Assembly: GCA_903894295.1 (NCBI GenBank)
Contig: CAITPI010000052.1
Span: forward strand, 31,104-95,103
DNA length: 64,000 nucleotides
Direction: 5' to 3'
Source of the DNA: an uncultured Acidimicrobiaceae bacterium
GTDB taxonomy: Bacteria > Actinomycetota > Acidimicrobiia > Acidimicrobiales > RAAP-2
The notes under the pieces were generated by a model. That model ran no database searches. It was not told the DNA's origin and saw nothing but the letters and a program-made list of their open reading frames with translations. Numbering within the stretch: the stretch's first letter is position 1; the number at the start of each line of letters is the position of its first letter. Positions 55,519 through 64,000 of this stretch are shown here, piece by piece. The translations under genes and the position numbers were made by a program.

Positions 55519-56912
55519 CGGGGTGTGCCCAGGCCTTCGATGAGTTCATCGGGCAGTCCGGTCAGGTCGCCGGCGCCCAGGGTGAGACAGAGATCTCCGG
55601 CCCGGAGCAACGGCGACACGCTGGAAGCCAGGGTGTCGCGCCCGGGCACGTAATGCACTTCGACGTCGGGGCGCAGCCGGCGCACTTCGTCGGCCACGAG
55701 CAGACCACTGACGCCCTCGACGGCATCTTCCCCGGCCGGATAGACGTCGGTAATGACGACCACATCGGCATCACCGAAGGATGCGCCGAACTCGGCCCAC
55801 AACTCGGCGGTGCGTGAGTATCGGTGAGGCTGGAAGACGGCGACCACCCGTCCCCAGTCCCCGTCCCGGGCCGCCCGCAGGACCGACCGGATCTCGGTGG
55901 GCAGATGGGCGTAGTCGTCAACGAAGTTGACCCCCGCCGCCTCGCCCCGGAACTCGAACCGGCGGGCCACCCCCTCATAGCGGGCGAGGGCCGACACCAC
56001 CGCCGCCATCTCGACACCGATCTCCAGGGCGGCAGCCGCAGCCATGGCGGCGTTGCGGGCATTGTGGATGCCCGGCACCGGAACATTCACCCGTCCGAGT
56101 TCGGTGCCGGAGGGATCCACGAGACCGAACGCCACCGATCGGGGTCCGAGATTGAGATCGGTCATCCGCCAGGTGGAACGATGCCCCACCCCCACCAGTT
56201 CGGCTCCGACCGACTCCCCTACTTCGGCGGCCTCGGCGTCATCGCCCCCGACAAAACGGCTCCGGGGAGCCAGTCGAAGGAACTCGCCGAACGCCGCCCG
56301 GACGTTGTCGAACGTTCCGAAATGGTCGAGATGGTCCGCTTCGATGTTGGTCACGAGCGCCACCTCGGGTTCGAGGTCGAGGAACGTGCCGTCGCTCTCG
56401 TCAGCCTCCACCACCAACCATTCCCCTTTGTCCCACGCAGCATTGGTCCCGAGTTGTCTTACGTCACCGCCGATGACGTAGGACGGTTGCAGGCCGGCCT
56501 CGAGGAGTATCAGGGACAGCAGGGTCGTCGTGGTGGTCTTCCCGTGGGTGCCGGCGACGGCGATCACCCGCTTCAGGGCCGCCACGGCAGCCAGCAGTCG
56601 GGCCCGGGACCACACAGGAATGCCGAGGGAGACGGCGGCCTGACGTTCGGGGTTGTCCTCCTTCACCGCCGTCGAGATCGTGACCACGTCCACCCCGCCG
56701 ACCAGACCTGCATCGTGTCCGATGGTCACGGCAACACCGATGGCGCCGAGCCGCTCCGTCACGACCGAAGCGCGTTGGTCGCTCCCGCTCACCTGGTGGC
56801 CCAGCGCGTGCAACACGAGCGCCAGGGCACTCATTCCGGCCCCGCCGATCCCGACAATGTGGAACCGGCGACGTGGACCGCTCACCAGGGCAATGTCGTC
56901 CACCCTGCTCAC
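55515..56912 (-). CDS. murC: UDP-N-acetylmuramate--L-alanine ligase
   Basis: Adds the first amino acid of the stem peptide. The 465 residues include the N-terminal Rossmann motif HIVGIGGAGMSALA, the ATP loop GTHGKTTTTT (121-130), VVEADESDGTFL and FQPHRYSRT. The GTG start overlaps the murG stop (GTGA). Confidence 0.97.
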   Translation of the reverse strand: MSRVDDIALVSGPRRRFHIVGIGGAGMSALALVLHALGHQVSGSDQRASVVTERLGAIGVAVTIGHDAGLVGGVDVVTISTAVKEDNPERQAAVSLGIPVWSRARLLAAVAALKRVIAVAGTHGKTTTTTLLSLILLEAGLQPSYVIGGDVRQLGTNAAWDKGEWLVVEADESDGTFLDLEPEVALVTNIEADHLDHFGTFDNVRAAFGEFLRLAPRSRFVGGDDAEAAEVGESVGAELVGVGHRSTWRMTDLNLGPRSVAFGLVDPSGTELGRVNVPVPGIHNARNAAMAAAAALEIGVEMAAVVSALARYEGVARRFEFRGEAAGVNFVDDYAHLPTEIRSVLRAARDGDWGRVVAVFQPHRYSRTAELWAEFGASFGDADVVVITDVYPAGEDAVEGVSGLLVADEVRRLRPDVEVHYVPGRDTLASSVSPLLRAGDLCLTLGAGDLTGLPDELIEGLGTPR

Positions 56913-58048
56913 CGGTGAGCCTCCCGGTCACCCCGGGCGTTGGCCTCGACCACCCGGGCCCCGGCGGCGGCGGCATCCTTTCGACCCAACCGAAGGGCGC
57001 GGGAACCCATCAGGGCCAACTCGTCCGGTGCATCCAACAACTCTTCCACCAGGGATCCCAACGTGGCGGCCGTGCACGAGCCGTCGGGCAGCAGACGGGC
57101 CGCTCCGGCGTCGGCCAGGACCCGGGCGTTGGCGGTCTGGTGATCTCCCGGGGCCCCGGGCAACGGCACGAGAATCGCCGGCACGCCGGATGCCGCCAAC
57201 TCCGCCACCGTCATCGCTCCGGCCCGACTGACGACCACGTCGGCGGCGAGGTAGACCAGATCCATCCGTTGTTCATAGGGCACCCGGATCACCTCGGGTA
57301 AGGGCGCAGGGGCATCTTCATAGCGGGGCCAGTCCCGCTGGCCCACAATGTGGTAGATCGACCTCTGCGACCCTTCCACCACGACTCCGCCCATCGAGTC
57401 CACCGCCTGGTTGATCCGGCGGGCGCCGAGCGAGCCGCCAAAGACCACAACCACCTGACCCTCTTCGGGCATTCCGAGCTCCCGGCGTGCCGCCCGCCGG
57501 GCCACCTGGTCGCTCCGGTCCACGTCGGCAATGGCCGGTCGAACCGGCGTGCCGGTGACCACCGCCCGGGGCAGGGGCGTCCCCGGCCAACCGACGGCCG
57601 AGGCCGCTGCGAACCGGCCGAAGAGCTTGTTGGCCGCACCCGGTACGGCATCGATGTTGACCAGCACCAGGGGAACCCGGTGCACCAGGGCAGCCAGTGA
57701 AGCGGGAACGCTGGCGTAACCCCCGACCGAAACCACCACCCGGGGTCGCAGCCGAGCAACCAGCGTAAAGGCGGTGATGCTGGCCCGGCCGAGGCCCCAG
57801 AGGGCACTGACGTTCTGTCGCACATCCGCCGGCCGGAAACTTCGCACGATGCCCCGCCCGGGCAGAAGGCTGGACGGAAACCCACGCCCGGCCAGAGCTT
57901 CGGCATCCTGGCCCCGGGCCGAGCCGACAAAATGGATCGAGTCGCGGTGGTGGCCGGCTTCGACCAACGCCTCGGCAATGGCCAGTGCCGGCTGCAGATG
58001 ACCCGCAGTCCCTCCGCCGGCCACAAAGGCGAAACTGCGGTCGGTCAC
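56909..58048 (-). CDS. murG: Lipid II-forming glycosyltransferase MurG
   Basis: Transfers GlcNAc to lipid I at the inner face of the membrane. The 379 residues carry the N-terminal loop GGGTAGHLQPAL, GGYASVPA, the UDP-sugar loop GGSLGARRIN and the acceptor/donor segment VVSRAGAMTVAELAASGVPAILVPLP. One odd point: the segment usually read as HEQN before xxxG is VNID at 130-133. The GTG start overlaps the ftsW stop. Confidence 0.95.
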   Translation of the reverse strand: MTDRSFAFVAGGGTAGHLQPALAIAEALVEAGHHRDSIHFVGSARGQDAEALAGRGFPSSLLPGRGIVRSFRPADVRQNVSALWGLGRASITAFTLVARLRPRVVVSVGGYASVPASLAALVHRVPLVLVNIDAVPGAANKLFGRFAAASAVGWPGTPLPRAVVTGTPVRPAIADVDRSDQVARRAARRELGMPEEGQVVVVFGGSLGARRINQAVDSMGGVVVEGSQRSIYHIVGQRDWPRYEDAPAPLPEVIRVPYEQRMDLVYLAADVVVSRAGAMTVAELAASGVPAILVPLPGAPGDHQTANARVLADAGAARLLPDGSCTAATLGSLVEELLDAPDELALMGSRALRLGRKDAAAAGARVVEANARGDREAHR

Positions 58049-59280
58049 ACCGTCACCGGCCGGGGACGCTTCGAGGGCCGCAGCGGCGTCACCTGCCCCG
58101 ATGCCGCCACGGCATCACCTTTCATCGCAATGTTCACGAGAATACCCATGGCCATCAGGTTGACCACCAGCGAGGTGCCGCCATAGGAGATGAAGGGCAG
58201 GGGAATGCCGGTGACCGGCATCACCCCGATGTCGGTACCGATGTTGATCACCGCCTGGGTGATGATCCAGGTGGTGATGCCCATCGCCATCAGCGAGCCA
58301 AACCGGTCGGGAGCCCGCAGGGCGGCCCGGTAGCCGAACAAGGCGAGGGCGAAGAACAGGCCCATCACCGCCAAGGCTCCCACCAGACCGAGCTCTTCGC
58401 CGATGATGGAGAAGATGAAGTCGGTGTGGGCGTTCGGAAGGATGGTGTAGCCACCTTGACCACCCAGGAGTCCCACGCCGAAGGTATGGCCACTCCCCAG
58501 GTAGACCTTTGACTGGCTCACCTGGTAGCCGGCACCCGACGTCACCCCGCTCTGGTGCAGGAACGAGAAGAACCTCTCCTTGCGGTAGTGGCTCGAGAAG
58601 GTGAATCCGACCGCGAGGAGGAAAAAGACGCCGGCCGTCTTGGCCAACGGAACCGTCTTGACACCGGCCATGAACATCACCGCGAACGCAATGAACACCA
58701 GCACCATCGTGGTGCCCATGTCAGGTTGGGCCATGACCAGCAGGCCGGCCAACCCGAGGACCAGGACGACCGGCCCGATCTGCATCCGGGGTTCGTCGCT
58801 GCGGTCGGCCCGGCGGGTAAGGAGGTCGGCCACAAAGACCACCAGCGCGAACTTCATCAGCTCCGACGGCTGGATCTTCAACATGCCGACCCCGATCCAT
58901 CGGCCGGCACCATCGACCGACGGAGCGGTCATCAACACCATGACCAGCAGTCCTAACGTCACCAGCAGGATGAGCCGGGAGAGACGCTGCCACAGGTGGT
59001 AGTTCACTCGTACCGCGATGAGGGCGAGGACAGCGCCCAGCAGCATCCAGAGCACCTGCTTCTCGAAGATTGACCAGACCGCCCCGCCCTGGCTGACCGA
59101 CACCAGCGTGGAGGACGATCCGACCATGACCAGTCCTACGGTGCAGAGGATGCCGGTCAATACACTGATGGCAGGCGCCGTGGGCATCGTGGTCCCCGTC
59201 AGTTTTCTCAACCCGGCGCCGTTTGCCGATCCTTCTGCCGTCGATGCCCGACGACCCACAATCGTTCGTCCTCCGCTCAT
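58045..59280 (-). CDS. ftsW: Lipid II polymerase FtsW (SEDS family)
   Basis: Septal peptidoglycan glycosyltransferase. The 411-residue protein has about ten membrane segments and the SEDS motifs GAGRWIGVGMLKIQPSEL, MAQPDMGTTMV, NAHTDFIFSIIGEELG and the signature GIPLPFISYGGTSLVVNL. ATG at 59280 is preceded by GGGAGGA at good spacing. It is the only member of the upstream half of the dcw cluster that is not overlapped or coupled. Confidence 0.95.
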   Translation of the reverse strand: MSGGRTIVGRRASTAEGSANGAGLRKLTGTTMPTAPAISVLTGILCTVGLVMVGSSSTLVSVSQGGAVWSIFEKQVLWMLLGAVLALIAVRVNYHLWQRLSRLILLVTLGLLVMVLMTAPSVDGAGRWIGVGMLKIQPSELMKFALVVFVADLLTRRADRSDEPRMQIGPVVLVLGLAGLLVMAQPDMGTTMVLVFIAFAVMFMAGVKTVPLAKTAGVFFLLAVGFTFSSHYRKERFFSFLHQSGVTSGAGYQVSQSKVYLGSGHTFGVGLLGGQGGYTILPNAHTDFIFSIIGEELGLVGALAVMGLFFALALFGYRAALRAPDRFGSLMAMGITTWIITQAVINIGTDIGVMPVTGIPLPFISYGGTSLVVNLMAMGILVNIAMKGDAVAASGQVTPLRPSKRPRPVTV

Positions 59281-59395
59281 GACGTTCCTCCCTTGTGTCC
59301 TGACACCATCACCGAATTTTCACCTTCACCGAACCGGCACGTTGAACGAAACGACAACTCCACATCACGCGCTCCGGCCCTCCAGAGGGACCGGC
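59281..59395. other. 115-base gap where murD is expected
   Basis: In the canonical order mraY-murD-ftsW this position holds murD. The gap contains only the ftsW Shine-Dalgarno sequence and a moderately AT-rich stretch around 59310-59345. I see no remnant of a Mur ligase and no clear promoter. Confidence 0.7.
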
Positions 59396-60430
59396 TCATC
59401 CGAGTCCTGCCGCATGGAGGAAGTCGGCGTAGAACAGGCCGAGGCCGAGAGCGGAACACAGCCCAGCCAGAATCCAGAAGCGGACGATCACGGTGGTCTC
59501 GGGCCAACCCATCAACTCGAAGTGGTGGTGAAGCGGAGCCATCCGGAACACCCGCCGGTGAAAGACCCGGAAACTGATGACCTGAATCACGACCGAAAGG
59601 GTCACGATCACAAACAACCCCCCGATCACGACCAGCAGGAGGTCAAGATTCATCAGCAGGCAAAGGGCCGCAAGCCCGGAACCGATGGCCAAACTTCCGG
59701 TATCACCCATGAAGATCTTGGCTGGTGCGGCATTCCACCAGAGAAATCCCAGGCAGGCTCCGGCGAGGGCGACTGCGGCCAGCGCCAGATCCAGGGCATC
59801 GGGCACGTGATAGATCGAAAAGTGCCGGAACTGCCAGTAGCCGATGATGGCCAGACAGGCGAAGCCGAAGGTCGCTGAACCAGCGGCCAGTCCGTCCAGG
59901 CCATCGGTCAGGTTGACCGCATTGGCTGAACCGGCAATCACCAACGTGACCCAGACCACCCAGACGGCGGTTCCCATGTGAAAGCCGGGGCTGTCAAAAC
60001 GGGTGAAGGACAGGGTGGTTGCCGAATGCGCCCAGTAGACCGACAGCAAGCCGAAACTCACCCCAAGGGCGATCTGGGCCACCAGTTTTCCCCGCTTGTT
60101 CAGTCCCAGACTGCGGCGGTGACGGTTTTTGATCCAGTCGTCGGCAAATCCGATCAGACCGGCTCCCACCACCGCGTACATGACCAGCGCGCCCGAACGG
60201 GTGAAGTTGTCCCCCGGGATGGCGTGGGCCACCAGAAAGCCGCACACCACCGCGGCCAGAATGCAGATGCCGCCCATCGTTGGCGTACCGGCCTTGGCCA
60301 GGTGGACTTGCGGCCCGTCCTCGCGGATCTGTTGACCGATGTTGTTCTTCAGGAGCCACTTGATCAGCAACGGAGTGGTGAGCACCGCCACCCAGAGGGC
60401 AAGCCCACCCGAACACATCAGGGACTTCAC
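59396..60430 (-). CDS. mraY: Phospho-MurNAc-pentapeptide transferase
   Basis: Membrane transferase that makes lipid I. The 344-residue protein has about ten membrane segments and the MraY motifs AGTPTMGGI, GFADDWIK (Asp-Asp), NLTDGLDGLA, FMGDTGSLA and MAPLHHHFE. The ATG overlaps the murE stop (ATGA), so murF, which usually lies between them, is absent here. Confidence 0.97.
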   Translation of the reverse strand: MKSLMCSGGLALWVAVLTTPLLIKWLLKNNIGQQIREDGPQVHLAKAGTPTMGGICILAAVVCGFLVAHAIPGDNFTRSGALVMYAVVGAGLIGFADDWIKNRHRRSLGLNKRGKLVAQIALGVSFGLLSVYWAHSATTLSFTRFDSPGFHMGTAVWVVWVTLVIAGSANAVNLTDGLDGLAAGSATFGFACLAIIGYWQFRHFSIYHVPDALDLALAAVALAGACLGFLWWNAAPAKIFMGDTGSLAIGSGLAALCLLMNLDLLLVVIGGLFVIVTLSVVIQVISFRVFHRRVFRMAPLHHHFELMGWPETTVIVRFWILAGLCSALGLGLFYADFLHAAGLG

Positions 60431-61866
60431 GGGGCCGACACCTCCCCCGGGTGACCGAATCGGCCGGCCAACGCCTGCCGGGCGACCTCGCGGTCGTCGA
60501 ATGGGACAACCTGGCTGCCCAGATCCTGGGTGCGTTCATGGCCCTTGCCCGCCACCAGAATGACATCGCCCGGTTCGGACATGGCGAGCGCCTTTCCGAT
60601 GGCGGCAGCCCGGTCGGGCTCGACCACCACTTCGGCGTCGGAAGCCGAAAGGCCGGCCAGAATGTCGTCGATGATTGACGCCGGGTCTTCACTCCGGGGA
60701 TTGTCCGATGTCACCACCACCACGTCCGCCAGGGCTCCCGCCACCTCGCCCATGGGAGCACGCTTGCCCGTGTCACGGTCGCCACCGCAACCGAAGACAC
60801 AGACCAGCCGGTGGCCATCGGAAACCGGCACCAGGGATCGCAGCGCCTCGGCCAAACCGTCCGGCGTATGGGCGTAGTCGACCAGGACCGTGACCGGCAT
60901 GGTGCCACCCACCGATTCCATCCGCCCCGGCACGGCCGGGAGGCGGGCCATCGAGTCGACGATCTCGTCGACATTGAGGCCGAGGGTCCTCGCCACTTCG
61001 GCCGCGACCAACGCATTTTCCACGTTGAAACGCCCGGGGAGCGGCACGTAGACCTCGCGGTTTCGCCAGGTGAAGGCCATACCCTTGCCCCGACGGCCAA
61101 GGATGGCCGCCACGGGTTGCACGGTGACCACTTCGGTCGACGGATTGGAGGACGCCAGGCGCCCGGCGAGGCGTGCCCCCCATGGATCGTCGATGTTGAT
61201 CACCGCCGTTGCGCACCGTCCACCATCGAACAGCGCTGCCTTGGCATCGAAGTACGCCTCCATGGAGCCGTGAAAGTCCAGGTGGTCGTGGCCCAGATTG
61301 GTGAACGCACCGACCCGAAACTCCACCGCATCGACCCGGTGCTGGACCAGGGCGTGCGACGAGACCTCCATGGCCACCACTTCGACTCCGGCGTCCCGGA
61401 CCTCGGCGAGCCACCGCTGGAGATCCGGAGACTCGGGAGTGGTGCGCGGTCCGCTCAGCGTCCCCAAGACCTCGGCCCGCCGTCCGGACGACTCCATCAG
61501 GGCCCGGATCATGTGGGTCACGGTCGTCTTTCCGTTGGTCCCCGTCACGCCCACGACAGCCAGCGACCGACTTGGATCGCCGTAGAACCGACTGGCCAAC
61601 TTCGCCATGACCGGTCGGATCTCCCCGGCTTTGACCTCCACCTGGGCGGCCGCAACTTCCATCGGGCGTTCACAGACGATGGCCGAGGCACCGTTTCGCA
61701 CCGCTTCCCCGACATACTCGTGTCCGTCGGCCACCTGACCGGGCACGCAGCAGAAGACGGACCCGGTCCTGACGCGTCGGCTGTCGAACTCGATCGAGGT
61801 TACGTTCGTGGCCGGGTCACCATGAAGCTCATAGCCCTGAAGACCCTCAAGCACGTCGGACAGCAT
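60427..61866 (-). CDS. murE: UDP-MurNAc-tripeptide synthetase MurE, meso-DAP type
   Basis: Adds meso-diaminopimelate to UDP-MurNAc-Ala-Glu. From ATG at 61866 the protein has 479 residues. The ATP loop GTNGKTT is at 109-115, the carbamylated-Lys region includes DAKAALF, and DNPR at 388-391 specifies meso-DAP over Lys. The open frame continues to 62271, but that part is antisense to the ftsI end and not conserved. It starts 17 bases after ftsI. Confidence 0.96.
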   Translation of the reverse strand: MLSDVLEGLQGYELHGDPATNVTSIEFDSRRVRTGSVFCCVPGQVADGHEYVGEAVRNGASAIVCERPMEVAAAQVEVKAGEIRPVMAKLASRFYGDPSRSLAVVGVTGTNGKTTVTHMIRALMESSGRRAEVLGTLSGPRTTPESPDLQRWLAEVRDAGVEVVAMEVSSHALVQHRVDAVEFRVGAFTNLGHDHLDFHGSMEAYFDAKAALFDGGRCATAVINIDDPWGARLAGRLASSNPSTEVVTVQPVAAILGRRGKGMAFTWRNREVYVPLPGRFNVENALVAAEVARTLGLNVDEIVDSMARLPAVPGRMESVGGTMPVTVLVDYAHTPDGLAEALRSLVPVSDGHRLVCVFGCGGDRDTGKRAPMGEVAGALADVVVVTSDNPRSEDPASIIDDILAGLSASDAEVVVEPDRAAAIGKALAMSEPGDVILVAGKGHERTQDLGSQVVPFDDREVARQALAGRFGHPGEVSAP

Positions 61867-61883
61867 CACGAACGGATCGCCAC

Positions 61884-63776
61884 CTAGTTGCTCTCGACCA
61901 CGGCTGACGGAACGGCAACCGTTCCCTGGGCCGACGTGGAAGTCACCGACGGGGCCACCGTTGTCGTGGTGGGGATGTTGTACTCCCGCAGGGCGTTGGC
62001 CATGATCTGCGAGAAGACCGGGGCGGCCGTGGCCCCGCCGTAGATGGGTGTCGGATGGTTGTACACCACGATGGCCGAGAATACGGGATGCTGGGCCGGG
62101 GCAAAGCCCACGAACGTGCCGTAGTAGGCCCCTGGAACGTACCCACTTCCGCCCGGAATCTGGGCGGTGCCGGTCTTGCCCGCCACGGTGTATCCGTTGA
62201 TGCCAGCTTCCGCCCCGGTTCCGGTGGACACCACGTTCGCGAGCATCTGGGTGAGTTCCTGGTTGAGCCACGGCGCAAAGACCCGGTGGTGCCTGGCGGC
62301 CGGAGCGGCGGTGATCTTGCGGTTGTCGCTGCCCGAGACAAAGCCCCGGACGATGCGGGGTTCCACGAACACCCCACCGTTGCAGACGGTGTTGTACGCA
62401 TCGAGAACCTGTTGGGCCGGGACCGAATCCACCTGCCCGATCGGAAGTGAACCGATCGAGGAGTCGTTGAAACTCCCGAGCAACTGCCCGGGCGTCTCGC
62501 CCGGGAACCGCAGGTCGGTGTCCCGGCCAAATCCGAGTTTGGCGGCCTGCTGCTCGACGGAAAGCACTGCCTGGGGAGCCGTCTGGCCCAGGCGTTGGGC
62601 CACTTCAATGGTCCCCAGGTTGGACGATTGGGCCAGGATCTGGGATGCGGTCATGACCTCGGTGCCGTGGGACTCGGCGTCGGCAAAGCGGGCGGTACCC
62701 AACTGCAGGCTCGAAGGTACGGACATCATGGTCTGAGGTGTTACCACGTGGGCACCGAGGGCCGCCGAGAACGGCACCAGTTTGAAGACCGAACCGGGTT
62801 CGTAGTCCTGGGTGACCAGCCAGTTCGATGCGGTTTCTGCCACACCGGCCGGCAACGGATTGGTTGCCGGTTGGTTGATGCTGCCACTGGAAAGGGGCGA
62901 AAGTCCGTTGGCCAGGTAGCCGGGAGATGACGGCGTCACCGAAGTCTTCGGGGTTTGGGAACCCGACGTCACGGTCAGACTGGCGGCGGCCAGGATGTCT
63001 CCGGTTCGACAGTCCATGATCTCCGCCTCACCACTCGTCGCATGGAACCGGGGCAGGCCGGCGGCAAGTGCGGCCTCGGTCTCGGACTGCAGGCTGCTGT
63101 CAATCGTGGTCTCGATGCCGGTTCCGTTCACCGCCGCCCGGTAGGTCACCGGAGTCCCCGGAATCTGGACATTGCCGTTCTTCTCGGCGACCGAGAGACC
63201 GTTCCGTCCGGCCAGCAATGTCTGGAACTGTTCCTCGAGGCCCCCCTGACCTTGCCCTGAAGTGCTGACGGTACCCAACAAGGGCAGGCCCAGGGTGCCG
63301 TTCGGCATGACGATCTGGTTGTTGTCGATGCCCCCGGTTTGCAGGTACACGCCGGGGAGCTTGCCCTGAGAGACCAACGCCGAGATCCGGGCGGCTGCGG
63401 AGTTGGGAACCCTGAGTCCGAGTCGGACATACGTCTTGTTAAGCGTCATGTCACGTTCCACCACGCCGGTCGGCATGTGCAGGATCGGAGCGACGAGGGC
63501 CGCTTCGCGGGCCGGGTCCTTGATCTGCTTCGGATCGTCTTCCACGATGGCAAGGGAAACCGGCTGGGCCAGAACTTCCCCGTTCCGGTCGTAGATGCCA
63601 CCCCGTTGCGCCGGAAGCACCGTCGGCGACTCCACCTGGGTGACCGAGTCGCTGGCGTAGGCCGAGTACGACAGCTCCTGGATGCCGAACAGCCGCCCCA
63701 TGAAGACGACGAAGATCGCCGCCATGAACAGCTGGATCACCCGGATCCGACGTCGGGTGGCTGACGGGAACTTCAC
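61884..63776 (-). CDS. ftsI: Septal transpeptidase FtsI (PBP3, class B)
   Basis: Cross-links septal peptidoglycan. The 630 residues comprise a short basic N-terminus, one membrane helix (about 13-30), a pedestal domain starting at RGGIYDRNG and the transpeptidase domain with Ser329-x-x-Lys332 (GSVFK), Ser384-Ser-Asn386 and Lys534-Thr-Gly536. The C-terminal tail is Thr/Ser/Val-rich without a PASTA domain. The GTG start overlaps the ftsL stop (GTGA). Confidence 0.95.
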   Translation of the reverse strand: MKFPSATRRRIRVIQLFMAAIFVVFMGRLFGIQELSYSAYASDSVTQVESPTVLPAQRGGIYDRNGEVLAQPVSLAIVEDDPKQIKDPAREAALVAPILHMPTGVVERDMTLNKTYVRLGLRVPNSAAARISALVSQGKLPGVYLQTGGIDNNQIVMPNGTLGLPLLGTVSTSGQGQGGLEEQFQTLLAGRNGLSVAEKNGNVQIPGTPVTYRAAVNGTGIETTIDSSLQSETEAALAAGLPRFHATSGEAEIMDCRTGDILAAASLTVTSGSQTPKTSVTPSSPGYLANGLSPLSSGSINQPATNPLPAGVAETASNWLVTQDYEPGSVFKLVPFSAALGAHVVTPQTMMSVPSSLQLGTARFADAESHGTEVMTASQILAQSSNLGTIEVAQRLGQTAPQAVLSVEQQAAKLGFGRDTDLRFPGETPGQLLGSFNDSSIGSLPIGQVDSVPAQQVLDAYNTVCNGGVFVEPRIVRGFVSGSDNRKITAAPAARHHRVFAPWLNQELTQMLANVVSTGTGAEAGINGYTVAGKTGTAQIPGGSGYVPGAYYGTFVGFAPAQHPVFSAIVVYNHPTPIYGGATAAPVFSQIMANALREYNIPTTTTVAPSVTSTSAQGTVAVPSAVVESN

Positions 63777-64000
63777 TGGCCCGCCTTTACAGGTGCGGCC
63801 GGTGCGGCCGGTGCAGCCGGTGCGGCCGGTGCAGCCGGTGCGGCCGGTGCGGCCGGTGTGGCGTACATCACCGGAGCGGGCAGGGGCACGTTGAGGGCCA
63901 CGTCAGGAATCTCGGTGATAGTGGACGGTTGCACCATGCCGTAGGAACTCTCGGCGATGGATCGCACGCTGCTCGGGTCCATCTTCAGTGCGTAGGAAAC
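63773..64000 (-). CDS. ftsL: Cell division protein FtsL, C-terminal part, 5' end off window
   Basis: The frame runs from the window edge to a stop overlapping the ftsI start. The visible 75 residues begin with KMDPSSVRSIAESSYGMVQP, which fits the end of the FtsL coiled coil and its conserved LGMV-like segment. A Pro/Ala tail of (AAP) units and a basic end VKAGQ follow. Position before ftsI supports FtsL. An ATG at 63982 is internal, not the real start. Confidence 0.8.
   Translation of the reverse strand, partial: VSYALKMDPSSVRSIAESSYGMVQPSTITEIPDVALNVPLPAPVMYATPAAPAAPAAPAAPAAPAAPAAPVKAGQ
63792..63863 (-). repeat. 9-bp tandem repeats encoding (AAP)n in ftsL
   Basis: Seven near-perfect copies of a 9-base unit (GGTGCGGCC or GGTGCAGCC on the plus strand) plus one degenerate copy. 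They encode consecutive Ala-Ala-Pro triplets at the FtsL C-terminus. Confidence 0.9.

Noticed and set aside
60427..62271. 614-residue version of MurE
   Set aside because: The extra 135 residues lie over the end of ftsI and are Gly/Arg/His-rich without similarity. MurE begins at 61866.

Overview
The window is one contiguous, gene-dense piece of a high-GC actinobacterial chromosome. The best fit is the class Acidimicrobiia, although the exact lineage is an inference. Supporting signs are: a Mycobacterium-like nusB-efp-pepQ-aroQ-aroB-aroK-aroC order; a DUF3151 protein; a bacterial proteasome activator (Bpa); DivIVA, SepF and YggT next to FtsZ; a MurE with the meso-diaminopimelate signature DNPR; and menaquinone genes. 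All genes are housekeeping or lineage-typical. I see no rRNA, tRNA, CRISPR array, prophage or insertion sequence, and no stretch above 300 bases without a gene (the longest is 48792-49056).

Layout. 1-8973 (minus): de novo pyrimidine operon pyrR-pyrB-pyrC-carA-carB-pyrD-pyrF, with its own promoter and a PyrR-binding hairpin beside the pyrR ribosome binding site; pyrF runs off the left edge. 9004-14527 (minus): shikimate and translation operon aroC-aroK-aroB-aroQ-pepQ-efp-nusB. 14668-27949: short units, namely prepilin peptidase, dienelactone hydrolase, a secreted copper monooxygenase, an ABC-2 exporter, NfuA facing a Cys-rich unknown, two small proteins, flavin reductase, a lipoprotein, DUF3151, TyrS, a carotenoid oxygenase and an LCP ligase. 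27991-33761: menaquinone genes menD, menH, menA, menB and menE in divergent and convergent pairs. 33807-46586: SDR, DUF255 protein, phosphodiesterase, Bpa, DnaE, an Rrf2 regulator, a histidine phosphatase and a sigma-70 factor. 46637-50253 (minus): RluD, LspA, a DksA-like protein with a histone-H1-like tail, DivIVA and YggT. 50337-64000 (minus): the division and cell-wall (dcw) cluster ftsL-ftsI-murE-mraY-ftsW-murG-murC-murB-ftsQ-ftsZ-pgeF-yggS-sepF.

How it works together. Genes inside operons are chained by 1-4 base ATGA or GTGA stop/start overlaps, which implies translational coupling. First genes of units very often have a TANNNT hexamer only 6-7 bases before the start codon and no Shine-Dalgarno sequence, which implies leaderless mRNAs. 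The exceptions (pyrR, ftsZ, the 43530 gene) have conventional promoters plus a leader, and the pyrR leader carries a recognisable control element.

Most notable points: the PyrR leader; pgeF, whose family-length reading frame begins only at a CTG overlapping the ftsZ stop; four copies of CGCCATGG around the Rrf2 start; absence of murF and murD from an otherwise tight dcw cluster; absence of pyrK beside a class-1-like pyrD; a bacterial PHM-like copper protein with all six copper ligands; and simple coding repeats in the DksA-like, FtsL and lipoprotein genes.
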